Source: Pseudomonadota bacterium
GTDB taxonomy: Bacteria; Desulfobacterota; SM23-61
DNA length: 51,113 nt
Assembly: GCA_018819135.1 (NCBI GenBank)
Contig: JAHJQK010000039.1
Span: forward strand, 1-51,113
Direction of reading: 5' to 3'
The notes beneath the pieces were generated by a model, which saw only the letters and a list, made by a program, of their open reading frames with translations, was not told the DNA's origin and ran no database searches. Numbering within the stretch: position 1 is the first letter of the stretch; each line of letters starts with the position of its first letter. Below are positions 41,401 through 50,976 of this stretch, in pieces. Made by a program: the position numbers and the translations under genes.

Positions 41401-42561
41401 TTGAAAAAGATTCCGACTGTCGTTCGATTTTTTTATTTCTTTTTGGGTGCTTTCATTAGTTGGGAGATTTTTTGTGCCCCGGCGGTTGAAGCTAAGACCA
41501 AAGAGATCATCCGCGTGCTCATTCTCCGGGACGTCAGTCATTTTAAAGTTTCCGGCCAGGAGCTGGCCCTTGGAGACCTGCTAACAGGTCAATCGTTCTT
41601 TAAAAATATAAAAAAATCCTCCTTGACGGTGGAGCGCGATGGGGGTCCTCGCCTTCGAGTAAGGGGTCATTCGATCTCTGCTCGGGCTTTGGTGTTGACC
41701 TCTGCCCGCAGCCCCCTGACCATCAACGGTCGCCGTTATCGGGGCAAAATCCGGGTTTTTCCTGGTCCTAACCGGGATCTTTGGGTCATTAATGAACTGC
41801 CGCTGGAAGAATACCTCGTGGGCCTGATCAACTGTGAGATCTCATCCCAGTGGTCTCTGGACGCTCTGAAAGCCCAAGCTGTTACCGCCAGGACTTTTGC
41901 CACCTTCCAAAAAGGAAGCCGCTCCGAAGGGCTGTATGATGTGGATTCCAGTGTGAATGATCAGGTTTATGCCGGAATTGGGTTAGAAGACCCTCGATCC
42001 CGGCGGGCGGTCAAGGAAACCGAAGGGGAATTACTTCTGTACCAGGGTAAACCGATTTTCGCCGTCTACCATGCCTGTTGCGGAGGAAAGACAGAATCCC
42101 CCGAATATTTATGGACCGGGAATTTCCCTTACCTCAAAAGTATCGTTTGCACCTATTGCCTCGCTTCCCCCCACTTTCTCTGGAATTACCAGGTGGATGC
42201 GGAAAGCCTGGCAAAGGTTTTAGGAAGTATGGGATTTTTAAGCCAAAGGGTTAGGGGAATTCAAATTGGCGAGCGCAGCGAAAGCAGGCGGGTCTTGCAG
42301 TTGCTCATCAGGGGGGAGAGAGACCAAGGAGAGATTCCGGGCAAGGAGTTTCGTCGCCTTCTGGGGTACGACCAGTTACGATCTACCAACTTTTGGCTGA
42401 AGGAGAGCGATGGGGTTTTTCTCTTCTCCGGTCTGGGATGGGGACATGGCGTTGGCTTATGCCAATGGGGAGCCAAAGGCATGGCTGACGCCGGTATAGA
42501 TTATCGTTCTATTTTGAAGTATTATTACCAAAACGTGGAGATTGGCCAATTGCCTCGATGA
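41401..42561 (+). CDS. SpoIID/LytB-domain protein
   Basis: The 386-residue exported protein has a signal peptide (FFYFFLGAFISWEIFCAPAVEA) and a SpoIID domain (about 95-380). Visible motifs are YRGKIRVFPGPNRDLWVINELPLEEYLVG, SQWSLDALKAQAVTARTFA, YHACCGGKTESPEYLW and GLGWGHGVGLCQWGAKGMA. The domain is related to lytic transglycosylases that cut denuded glycan. In non-sporulating bacteria such proteins are cell-wall remodelling enzymes, which fits with rlpA nearby. The start is TTG. Its stop overlaps the queA ATG. Confidence 0.9.
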   Translation: MKKIPTVVRFFYFFLGAFISWEIFCAPAVEAKTKEIIRVLILRDVSHFKVSGQELALGDLLTGQSFFKNIKKSSLTVERDGGPRLRVRGHSISARALVLTSARSPLTINGRRYRGKIRVFPGPNRDLWVINELPLEEYLVGLINCEISSQWSLDALKAQAVTARTFATFQKGSRSEGLYDVDSSVNDQVYAGIGLEDPRSRRAVKETEGELLLYQGKPIFAVYHACCGGKTESPEYLWTGNFPYLKSIVCTYCLASPHFLWNYQVDAESLAKVLGSMGFLSQRVRGIQIGERSESRRVLQLLIRGERDQGEIPGKEFRRLLGYDQLRSTNFWLKESDGVFLFSGLGWGHGVGLCQWGAKGMADAGIDYRSILKYYYQNVEIGQLPR

Positions 42562-43664
42562 AACTACGGGATTTTGATTATCATCTCCCGCGAAACTTGA
42601 TCGCCCAGCACCCTATTCCCCAAAGGGATCATTCCCGGTTGATGGTTGTCGATCGCAAAACAAGGACTCGGGAGCACTGTTTTTTTTCTGATCTCCCCCA
42701 ATACTTACAGCCCGGGGATGTCTTAGTCCTAAACGAAACCAAAGTTTTACCCGCTCGCCTGATTGGGAAAAAACAGAGCGGGGGAAAAATCGAAATTCTC
42801 CTGGTCCGGAAAAGGGAATGCCCGGAAGGCAAGATCAACTCCAACGAGGAGGCTGGCCGAGAAACCGATAAGAAAAAAAAAGATTGGTCCAGCGAATGGG
42901 AATGTTTGGTCAGGAATTCCGGCAAGCTGCGAGAAAATACTCTTATTTCCTTTGACCAGGAACTCCAGGGAGTGCTTCTTAAAAAAACTTCTTCCGGTCT
43001 CTGGAGCTTAGGATTAAAAGGCCAAGGGCAGTCAGCAGAAAAATGGAAGGATATCGGCTTCCCCCCCCTTCCTCCATACATCCGGAGGAACGGAGACTGG
43101 AGGGTGCGAGCCCAGGATCTGGAGCGTTACCAGACTGTTTATGCCCGAATGTCGGGGTCAATCGCGGCACCTACGGCCGGCATGCATTTCACCACAGCGC
43201 TTCTGGATGCAATCAAAGGTAAGGGAATTTCCGTCTGCACTTTAACGCTCCATGTAGGGCTCGGGACTTTCCTTCCGGTCAAACAGGAGGAAGTTGAAAA
43301 GCATCACCTGGAGCCAGAATTTTTTGAAGTCTCCCCGGAAACGGCCGGGGTAATAAACCAAGCCCGGGGTGCGGGCCAAAGAGCCATTGCGGTTGGTACC
43401 ACGGTTACCCGAGCTTTGGAATCGTGCCTTGATGAACAAGGATTGATTCAGCCCAAGCGGGGTGCAACCGATTTGTTCATCCTGCCGGGCTTCCCCTTTC
43501 GGGCGGTGGACGTACTCATTACCAACTTTCACCTGCCGCGTTCAACTTTACTAATGCTGGTTGCGGCTTTTGCCGGAAAAGAATTCACCTTGGCGGCTTA
43601 TGACGAAGCCATTCGGGAAAAATACCGGTTCTACAGCTATGGCGATGCGATGTTAATTCTCTAA
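42558..43664 (+). CDS. queA: S-adenosylmethionine:tRNA ribosyltransferase-isomerase
   Basis: QueA adds the ribosyl part of AdoMet to 7-aminomethyl-7-deazaguanine in tRNA during queuosine synthesis. The N-terminus (LRDFDYHLPRNLIAQHPIPQRD) and the conserved NETKVLPARLIGKK, PTAGMHFT, THV-type LTLHVGLGTFLPV and TNFHLPRSTLLMLV segments are clear. It has 368 residues, longer than usual because of a charged insert (KRECPEGKINSNEE...DKKKKDW, about 95-120). It is coupled (ATGA) to the gene before it and is followed by tgt, the next enzyme family of the same pathway. Confidence 0.96.
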   Translation: MKLRDFDYHLPRNLIAQHPIPQRDHSRLMVVDRKTRTREHCFFSDLPQYLQPGDVLVLNETKVLPARLIGKKQSGGKIEILLVRKRECPEGKINSNEEAGRETDKKKKDWSSEWECLVRNSGKLRENTLISFDQELQGVLLKKTSSGLWSLGLKGQGQSAEKWKDIGFPPLPPYIRRNGDWRVRAQDLERYQTVYARMSGSIAAPTAGMHFTTALLDAIKGKGISVCTLTLHVGLGTFLPVKQEEVEKHHLEPEFFEVSPETAGVINQARGAGQRAIAVGTTVTRALESCLDEQGLIQPKRGATDLFILPGFPFRAVDVLITNFHLPRSTLLMLVAAFAGKEFTLAAYDEAIREKYRFYSYGDAMLIL

Positions 43665-43679
43665 GGCCGTAAGTAGTGA

Positions 43680-44873
<1,194 letters not shown>

Positions 44874-44897
44874 AAAACTTACAAGGAGGAAAATTTA

Positions 44898-45218
44898 ATG
44901 TTTACTGATTTAGCTTATGCCATGGGAGGCGCGCCCGGAGGGGGCGGCGGAGCAGGGGGACTGGGAAGTTTTCTTCCCCTGATCTTAATGTTCGTGGTTT
45001 TTTATTTTTTGCTGATTTGGCCGCAGCAAAAGAAGTCGAAAGCCCATCGCCAGGTTCTGGCCAGCCTGCAGAAAGGCGACAACGTCGTCATGGCCTCGGG
45101 GATTTACGGGTCGATCACCGGCATCACGGACACGGTGGTTACGCTGGAAATCGCTGAAAAAGTCCGCATCAAGGTTTCCCGCAACTCTATCGCGGGCAAG
45201 GTCCAAAGTCAGGTTTGA
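44898..45218 (+). CDS. yajC: Sec translocase accessory subunit YajC
   Basis: The 106-residue membrane protein has a glycine-rich N-terminus (GGAPGGGGGAGGLGS), one transmembrane helix (FLPLILMFVVFYFLLIWPQQKK) and a cytoplasmic domain with the family pattern LQKGDNVVMASGIYGSITGI. AGGAGG precedes the ATG. It works with SecDF, encoded immediately downstream. Confidence 0.96.
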   Translation: MFTDLAYAMGGAPGGGGGAGGLGSFLPLILMFVVFYFLLIWPQQKKSKAHRQVLASLQKGDNVVMASGIYGSITGITDTVVTLEIAEKVRIKVSRNSIAGKVQSQV

Positions 45219-45254
45219 TTTGGCAGCGGAGAAGCATCCAAAGGAGATGAAAAT

Positions 45255-46856
45255 ATGCGGCGAAGTATCCAATGGCGAGCCGGGTTGATCCTCTGCTTCC
45301 TGGCTCTCTCAATCCTTTTCCTCACCCCCACGCTCATCGACCCTCTCCCGCAATGGTGGAGAAAAGTTCTTCCCGTGGAGAAGATTCATTTAGGGTTAGA
45401 CCTGCGGGGAGGAATGCATCTGCTGCTCGAGGTGGAAGTTCAGAAGGCCGTTGAAAGTGCGATGGACAAATACGCCAGCGACATCAAAGACACCCTGACC
45501 AAGAAAGACATTTCTTTCCAACAAGTAGAACGGAATTCCGCAGGAAAGATCTCCGTTCTTCTGACCGACACCAAAGCCAACGACCGTTTCAACCTTATTC
45601 GTTCCGACCAGTTTGCCAACTTGAAGGTAGCCTCTTTCCTCGAACGAGAAGGAAAATATCAGTACCTTCTGGAATTGAACCCGAAAGAGGTTAAGTCCAT
45701 CGAGGACTCGGCCATCCGGCAAGGGCTGGAAACGATTCGCAACCGTATCGACCAATTCGGGGTCACGGAGCCGGCCATCGCTCCTCAAGGGGAAAATCAG
45801 ATCCTCATTCAACTGCCCGGCGTTAAAGATCCTCAGCGAGCCATCGAGCTGATCGGGCGCACGGCTTTATTGGAGTTTAAGCTGGTGGATGAGGAGAATA
45901 GCCTGGAAGAGGCTCTCAAAGGGAATATGCCCCCCGGGAGTGAAATTCTTTATCAGAAGGTCACCGACAAAGAAAGAGGCGTAGTTACCCGCCGCCCCTT
46001 TCTCTTGAAGAAACGCGCTTTGATGACGGGGGACGTGCTCACCGACGCCCGGACGCGCATCAAGTCTGACTTCAACGAGCCCTATGTCTCCATCGACTTC
46101 GATGCCCGGGGAGCGAGGCTCTTCGATCAGATCACCGCTGAGAACGTGAAGAAGCGCCTGGCCATCGTCCTGGACAACAATGTTTATTCGGCGCCGGTGA
46201 TCCAGGAACGCATCAGTGGCGGCAAAGCTCAGATCAGTGGGTCTTTTACTCCGGATGAAGCTTCCGACTTGGCCATTGTCCTCAGGGCGGGAGCCCTGCC
46301 AGCACCAGTAAAGATCATCCAGAATGTAACCGTGGGCCCATCCCTTGGGCAGGATTCCATCGACAAGGGGATCCGGGCGGCCATCATTGGAGCTGTCCTG
46401 GTAGTGGTCTTCATGGCGGTCTATTACGGCTTCTCCGGCGTGATCGCCGACTGGGCCTTGGTCCTGAACATCGTCTACCTCATGGGGGCCCTGGCCTCGA
46501 TGAGGGCCACTCTCACCCTGCCCGGGATCGCCGGAATTATTCTGGCCATTGGCATGGCGGTCGACAGCAACGTTCTCATGTTCGAGCGGATCCGCGAAGA
46601 ACTGCGTCAGGGGAAGACGGTCCGGGCCGCCGTGGACGCCGGGTACGATAAAGCCCTTTTCACCATCATCGACTCCCACGTTACGACCTTAATTACAGCA
46701 GTGGTCCTCTTTCAGTTTGGTACCGGCCCCATCAAAGGTTTCGCGGTAACCCTCAGTTTGGGCGTCATGATCAATCTTTTCTCGGCCCTTATCGGCACAA
46801 AGGTTATCTTCGACTGGATCAACTTCAAGAAACAGCTCAAGACCTTGAGTATCTGA
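45255..46856 (+). CDS. secD: Protein translocase subunit SecD
   Basis: SecD uses the proton gradient to pull proteins across the membrane. The 533-residue protein has a first helix, then LGLDLRGGMHLLLEV, a large periplasmic region (ETIRNRIDQFGVTEPAI, TGDVLTDARTRI) and five further helices. Conserved transmembrane residues are in GISGLILAIGM-like GIAGIILAIGMAVDSNVLMFERIREE. It is 20 bp upstream of secF and follows yajC. Confidence 0.97.
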   Translation: MRRSIQWRAGLILCFLALSILFLTPTLIDPLPQWWRKVLPVEKIHLGLDLRGGMHLLLEVEVQKAVESAMDKYASDIKDTLTKKDISFQQVERNSAGKISVLLTDTKANDRFNLIRSDQFANLKVASFLEREGKYQYLLELNPKEVKSIEDSAIRQGLETIRNRIDQFGVTEPAIAPQGENQILIQLPGVKDPQRAIELIGRTALLEFKLVDEENSLEEALKGNMPPGSEILYQKVTDKERGVVTRRPFLLKKRALMTGDVLTDARTRIKSDFNEPYVSIDFDARGARLFDQITAENVKKRLAIVLDNNVYSAPVIQERISGGKAQISGSFTPDEASDLAIVLRAGALPAPVKIIQNVTVGPSLGQDSIDKGIRAAIIGAVLVVVFMAVYYGFSGVIADWALVLNIVYLMGALASMRATLTLPGIAGIILAIGMAVDSNVLMFERIREELRQGKTVRAAVDAGYDKALFTIIDSHVTTLITAVVLFQFGTGPIKGFAVTLSLGVMINLFSALIGTKVIFDWINFKKQLKTLSI

Positions 46857-46876
46857 TGAAAGAAAGGAACCCTTAG

Positions 46877-47803
46877 ATGGGCATCCAACTGTTGGGCAAA
46901 ACGAATATCAATTTCATTGGATTTAGGAAATATTCTTTCATCCTTTCTGCCATCTTAGTCGGCATCGGCATCATCGCGCTGGTTCAATTGGTGCGTGGCC
47001 AAGCCAATCTGGGGATTGACTTTGCCGGCGGGACCGCCGTGCAGTTAAAATTTGAAAAGCCCTTTCAAATGGACCAAGCTCGCCATATATTAGAAAGGAA
47101 CGGCTTCAAGGACTGCGAACTCCAACAGTTTACCGAGGGCAACAAGCTCCTGATCCAGGTCAAGAAAACCACGGCCATTCCCCTTGGCAAGGTAGCCGAC
47201 AAGATCGTGGCCATCTTTACCAAAGAATTTGCGGACAACAAATTCCTCATCGACAGTACCACGGAGATCGGCCCCAAAGTGGGAAAAAACCTGCAGCATG
47301 ACGCCCTTATCGCCGTGGTTATTTCGGCTATCGGCATGATCATTTACCTTGCTTGGCGCTTCGAATTCTCCTTCGGAGTGGCTGCGGCCATCGCTACCTT
47401 TCACGACGTTCTGACCGTTCTGGGAGTTTTTTATCTCCTCGGCAAAGAAGTGAACCTCCTTTTGGTCACGGCCCTCCTCACCTTGGCCGGTTATTCCTTA
47501 ACCGACACCGTGGTGGTTTACGATCGTATCCGGGAAAATCTCCGGCTGCGCCCAAGGGATCCTCTGGGAGAGGTCATGAATCGCAGTATCAATGAAGTGC
47601 TTAGCCGAACGATCGTCACCACCATAACGGTCTTCCTGGTCTGCTTGTCCCTCTTTTTCTTCGGGGGAGAGGTTATCCACGATTTTTCTTTCGCTTTGCT
47701 TATCGGGATATGCGTGGGAACTTATTCTTCGGTTTTTGTGGCCAGTCCCATCGTCTACCGGTGGCGCAAGGACAAGAAAATCCGCATCCGCACCCGGAGG
47801 TAA
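46877..47803 (+). CDS. secF: Protein translocase subunit SecF
   Basis: The 308-residue partner of SecD has LGIDFAGGTAVQLKF after the first helix, a short periplasmic domain and the conserved membrane segment SLTDTVVVYDRIRENLR. It ends the queA-tgt-yajC-secD-secF run; the downstream gene is convergent, separated by a word-like repeat spacer. Confidence 0.97.
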   Translation: MGIQLLGKTNINFIGFRKYSFILSAILVGIGIIALVQLVRGQANLGIDFAGGTAVQLKFEKPFQMDQARHILERNGFKDCELQQFTEGNKLLIQVKKTTAIPLGKVADKIVAIFTKEFADNKFLIDSTTEIGPKVGKNLQHDALIAVVISAIGMIIYLAWRFEFSFGVAAAIATFHDVLTVLGVFYLLGKEVNLLLVTALLTLAGYSLTDTVVVYDRIRENLRLRPRDPLGEVMNRSINEVLSRTIVTTITVFLVCLSLFFFGGEVIHDFSFALLIGICVGTYSSVFVASPIVYRWRKDKKIRIRTRR

Positions 47804-47805
47804 TA

Positions 47806-47862
47806 TAAGGGTGTAGGGTATTGGGTGTAGGGATAAGAGCCTTGAGCCTTGAGCATTAAACC
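47806..47862. repeat. Word-like degenerate repeat spacer
   Basis: Tandem-like words (gggtgtagggtattgggtgtagg, then gagccttgagccttgagc) separate the convergent secF and aminotransferase genes. Confidence 0.6.
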
Positions 47863-49040
47863 TTAAGCCTTTGCCCTATTTTGGGGTTGGAATTTCTTCA
47901 GTTTTTCGGCGGCCTGCTTCAGGGTTTCCATCTTCTTAGGAAAAGCGAAGCGCACCTTCGTCTTCCCCCATTCGGGCCGGCTATAGAAGCAGCTTCCCGG
48001 TACAGTCGCTACCCCGACTTTTTCCACTAAATAATAAGCGCAGGCGAAATCATCCTCGTAGCCCAGGTGGGCTACGTCCGTCATAATGTAATACGCTCCC
48101 CGGGGTCGATAAACCCGAAATCCAACCGCTTCCAACGCTTGCAAGAGAAAGTCCCTCCGCTCCCGGTACTCTTCGGCCAGGTTCTGATAATAGGGGGCCG
48201 CGGAGCTTAAGGCGACGGCTGCTGCTTCCTGCAGGGGATGGGCGGCCCCCACCGTGAGGAAATCGTGGACCTTGCGGACGGAGCCCGTCAGTTGGGCGGA
48301 AGCAATGGTCCAGCCCACGCGCCATCCGGTCAGGCTGTAGGTCTTGGAAATGGAATGATGGTGATGGTTTGATCGCGCATCCCCGGCAGGGAGGCGATGC
48401 TGACGTGGCTGGCCCCATCGTAAAGAATATGCTCGTAAATCTCATCGGTCACGGCCACAACCCCCCATTTCAGGCAGAGGTCAGCGATGCACTGCAGCTC
48501 CTCCCGGGAAAAAACCTTGCCCGTAGGGTTATTGGGGGTGTTAATGACGATGGCCTTGGTTTTGTTGTTGAAGGCCCGCGTCAGTTCTTGTTCATCAAAA
48601 TGCCAGTCCGGTTCGCGCAGAGGAATGAAACGGGGTCGGGCTCCGCAAAGGATGGTGTCCGGGCCGTAGTTCTCGTAGAAAGGCTCGAAGACGATCACTT
48701 CTTCACCGGGATCGACGATGGCCATGAGGGAAGCAATCATACACTCGGTGGCTCCGCAGCACACTGTGATCTCCTTTTCCGGGTCCACGGTCAGGCCGTT
48801 GTACCAAGCAAATTTTTCGGCGATGGCCTGGCGCAACGCCGGGGTTCCCCAGGTGATGGCATACTGGTTGGCGTCGGCGTGAATGGCTTTCACGGCCGCT
48901 TCCTTTATCTCCTCGGGCGCGGGGAAATCCGGAAACCCCTGCGCCAGGTTAACCCCCCGGTGCTTGAGGCAAACCCGGGTCATATCCCGGATAACCGATT
49001 CGGTAAAATTTTTGGCCTTCTCGGAACAAAAATCCTTCAT
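47863..49040 (-). pseudogene. Class I/II aminotransferase broken by a one-base deletion
   Basis: A PLP-dependent aminotransferase (aspartate aminotransferase / kynurenine aminotransferase type) is split over two frames. The first part (49040 to 48330) has GVNLAQGFPDFPAPEEI, GATECMIASLMAIVDPGEEVIVFEPFYENY, NTPNNPTGKVF and DEIYEHILYD. It then goes out of frame near 48356, where TIIPFPRPTA stands for the expected TIxSISKTYSLTGWR holding the PLP lysine. Adding one base after ATCA restores the frame into GWTIASAQLTGSVRKVHDFLT (48318 to 47863). It is either a real frameshift or a sequencing/assembly error in an otherwise intact gene. Confidence 0.88.
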
Positions 49041-49130
49041 CTTTGTTTTCTCCTCTACGTATTCCCCAACGGATCGAAGGTACTATATAAAAAGGTCATC
49101 TTCTCGTCAACAGAATTTCTCCCTTGCCCA

Positions 49131-49179
49131 TTGACCTCCACCCCCAAACCTTGTATAATAATTACCACAGGGGTAATTA
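49131..49179 (+). promoter_or_regulatory. AbiE operon promoter and palindromic operator
   Basis: TTGACC (49131-49136), 17 bp, TATAAT (49154-49159). A perfect inverted repeat TAATTACC-acagg-GGTAATTA (49159-49179) runs from the last base of the -10 box to the first base of the ATG. The leader would be only about 13 nt. Repressor binding here would block both polymerase and the start site. Confidence 0.8.
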
Positions 49180-49796
49180 TGGATAAGTATACGGAATTGT
49201 ATGCGTGGATATGGAAGTCTTTCGGCCGGGAGACCTTCTCCCTGGACCGGCTCAGAGCCACCTTTCCTACTTCTCAGGCACCGAAAGTTGCTCATGACCT
49301 GATAAAGAGGGGATACTTGCGGCAAGCGGGGAGGGGTATTTATGAAGCTGTAGAGCCCTCCGATTTTATGGAAAAAATAACCGCGAGAGAGGCCGACTTG
49401 GGTCTTGCCGAAAAATCCGGGAAAGTATACGCCTTCTGCGGCAGCACGGCGGTATCCATGTGGACGGACGGATATTACTGGACCGGCTTCACTATTGGAT
49501 ACAGGCCGATCCATTTAACGATCCGGAAAAAGGATTCAACCTTCTGGAAGAGGTTCCTCCGGAAGGCCGGAATAAAATTCGCTTTCGAGGGAGAAAGCAA
49601 AACTTTGTTTGGAGAGGTGTTTGTTTTGCACCCCAGGGAGCGTTTTGGCTGCGAAGAAAAAGAGGGGTTGAAGGTCATTCCCTTAGATGAAGCCGTTCAG
49701 TTCTGCCTGAAGCACGAATTGGTTTATGAACCGGCACTGGAGTATTTGGACCAGAAATACCATATCGGTTATGGCCATCGGGAGCACATGATTTAA
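49179..49796 (+). CDS. AbiEi-type antitoxin / transcriptional regulator
   Basis: The 205-residue protein has an N-terminal winged-helix domain (ELYAWIWKSFGRETFSLDRLRATFP, APKVAHDLIKRGYLRQAGRGIYEAV) and a C-terminal domain ending LEYLDQKYHIGYGHREHM, the AbiEi-like pattern. Such antitoxins repress their own operon and counter the AbiEii nucleotidyltransferase without binding it (type IV). The ATG at 49179 is chosen over much longer upstream extensions because promoter and operator lie directly before it. Its stop shares a base with the next gene's ATG. Confidence 0.8.
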   Translation: MDKYTELYAWIWKSFGRETFSLDRLRATFPTSQAPKVAHDLIKRGYLRQAGRGIYEAVEPSDFMEKITAREADLGLAEKSGKVYAFCGSTAVSMWTDGYYWTGFTIGYRPIHLTIRKKDSTFWKRFLRKAGIKFAFEGESKTLFGEVFVLHPRERFGCEEKEGLKVIPLDEAVQFCLKHELVYEPALEYLDQKYHIGYGHREHMI

Positions 49797-50506
49797 TGAA
49801 GATCAAGGAAAGGGAAAACATTTGTCTTGACCTCCTGAGGAAGCTCCCCCAGAAATTTGTGCTTATCGGAGGGTACGCCGCCAGCTCGTTTGATTTCCCC
49901 AGATTTTCAGTGGACCTGGATTTGGTCATAAGGCCAAGGGACGCCAAGGAGTTCTCCAAGATCCTTGAAAGGGAGGGATTCAGGCTCCTTATGGACTCAG
50001 GCCATTTTGCGGATTTCTACAAGGGCCGGATGATGAGATTCGCTAAAAAGATCGATGCCCTGCCCATCACCGTTGACCTCTTCGTTGGCATGGTCCAGGC
50101 CGGGCAGACGGATACGGCCTATTCTTTCGATTATCTGTGGAAGAATTCGGAAGCCCGGAAGGTCGTGGGCTCGGGAGTCAAGGATTACGCCGAAGTTAGG
50201 GTGGCTGACAGAGAAATGTTGATAGCCCTGAAAATGAACTCCATGAGAATGGCCGACCAGAGGGACATCATAAGTCTGTTTAACGGAAAGATAGACCCGG
50301 CAAAGATCTTGACCCACCTGAAAAGAGCCCCCAAGGAAAAGATACTGGGCAACATTGCAACCATCTCTGCCACCCTCCAAAAGCCGGAGAGCAGGGACTC
50401 GATAAAGGGAGTATTCGGGATTGCGGACCAAGTCTATAAAAAGCTGATCGAAAAAGCAAAGAAGGAAATCCTTTCCATCCGTCAAGAGCTATCAGGAGAT
50501 GAATGA
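49796..50506 (+). CDS. AbiEii-type nucleotidyltransferase toxin
   Basis: The 236-residue protein has the nucleotidyltransferase start FVLIGGYAASSFDFPRFSVDLDLVI, with GG and the DxD pair, plus a third acidic strand (ITVDLFVG). A helical C-terminus contains DREMLIALKMNSMRMADQRDI, as in AbiEii/DUF1814-like proteins. In AbiE systems such enzymes modify tRNA ends and stop growth after phage infection. It is translationally coupled to the AbiEi-like gene. Its 3' end overlaps the truncated integrase frame on the other strand by 25 bp. Confidence 0.8.
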   Translation: MKIKERENICLDLLRKLPQKFVLIGGYAASSFDFPRFSVDLDLVIRPRDAKEFSKILEREGFRLLMDSGHFADFYKGRMMRFAKKIDALPITVDLFVGMVQAGQTDTAYSFDYLWKNSEARKVVGSGVKDYAEVRVADREMLIALKMNSMRMADQRDIISLFNGKIDPAKILTHLKRAPKEKILGNIATISATLQKPESRDSIKGVFGIADQVYKKLIEKAKKEILSIRQELSGDE

Positions 50507-50832
50507 TAAAATGGACTGGAAAGCACCATAGATGGGGCCGATACTGCCGGCGCTGAGGCCGGCACCGTTTTGGATGGTCGCTTCAGATCGAGATAAACTG
50601 ATACGGCATGAGCCGCCTGCTTGATCTGCGCCTCGGTCTGTTTCTTTTCCCGAAGTTTGGTGAGGAACTGTGTCAGGCTTTTCGAGGAGAAATCGGGAAG
50701 ACGGTATTTGGCACAGAAATCCAAGTAATACCGCAGCCATTTCTTGTAGAAATTGTGCTGAATAGAAGGAACGGTTCGCTTTTCCATGAGTGCAACAAAG
50801 AGCGTCAATGTCTCAGGCGGTATAGTTAGCAT
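50482..50832 (-). pseudogene. intI: N-terminal fragment of an integron integrase
   Basis: The 116-residue frame carries the N-terminal extension domain of long IntI-type recombinases: HNFYKKWLRYYLDFCAKYRLP, SLTQFLTKLREKKQTEAQIKQ and AAHAVSVYLDL. After that only a Pro/Ala/Ser-rich linker (PASAPAVSAPSM) remains before the frame stops inside the end of the toxin gene. The catalytic core is absent. Residues and order complement the remnant at 295-570, which begins with the linker and keeps the C-terminus. A near-consensus promoter drives it, but no strong ribosome binding site is visible. Confidence 0.75.
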
Positions 50833-50868
50833 AGGGCATTTACCGAAATGTGTGTGTATTCCTTCCGT

Positions 50869-50898
50869 TTGCGGTGTTAACCGACAAGTGAGTATAAT
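50869..50898 (+). promoter_or_regulatory. Possible outward cassette (Pc-like) promoter
   Basis: TTGCGG (50869-50874), 18 bp, TATAAT (50893-50898) on the plus strand, pointing toward the window edge where cassettes of an integron would lie. The -35 box is weak. Confidence 0.35.
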
Positions 50899-50919
50899 TA
50901 TATTAATGGGTTATGTCAA
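50891..50919 (-). promoter_or_regulatory. Strong promoter for the integrase fragment
   Basis: TTGACA (50914-50919), 17 bp, TATACT (50891-50896) on the minus strand, about 60 bp upstream of the ATG at 50832. It overlaps the outward-facing -10 box, as in integron PintI/Pc pairs. Confidence 0.75.
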
Positions 50920-50976
50920 TTTTATTTTACAAAAAAGCCTATTTCTGCTACACTCGTTTTGTCGCTTAATAACATT

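Noticed and set aside
42300..42560. preQ1 riboswitch controlling queA/tgt
   Set aside because: queA is translationally coupled to the gene before it, with no untranslated leader in which such an RNA could sit.
45867..46679. 270-codon minus-strand frame inside secD
   Set aside because: Antisense shadow of secD without family features.
48369..49178. Upstream extension of the AbiEi-like frame
   Set aside because: It runs through the aminotransferase on the other strand and across a clear promoter and operator; the gene starts at ATG 49179.
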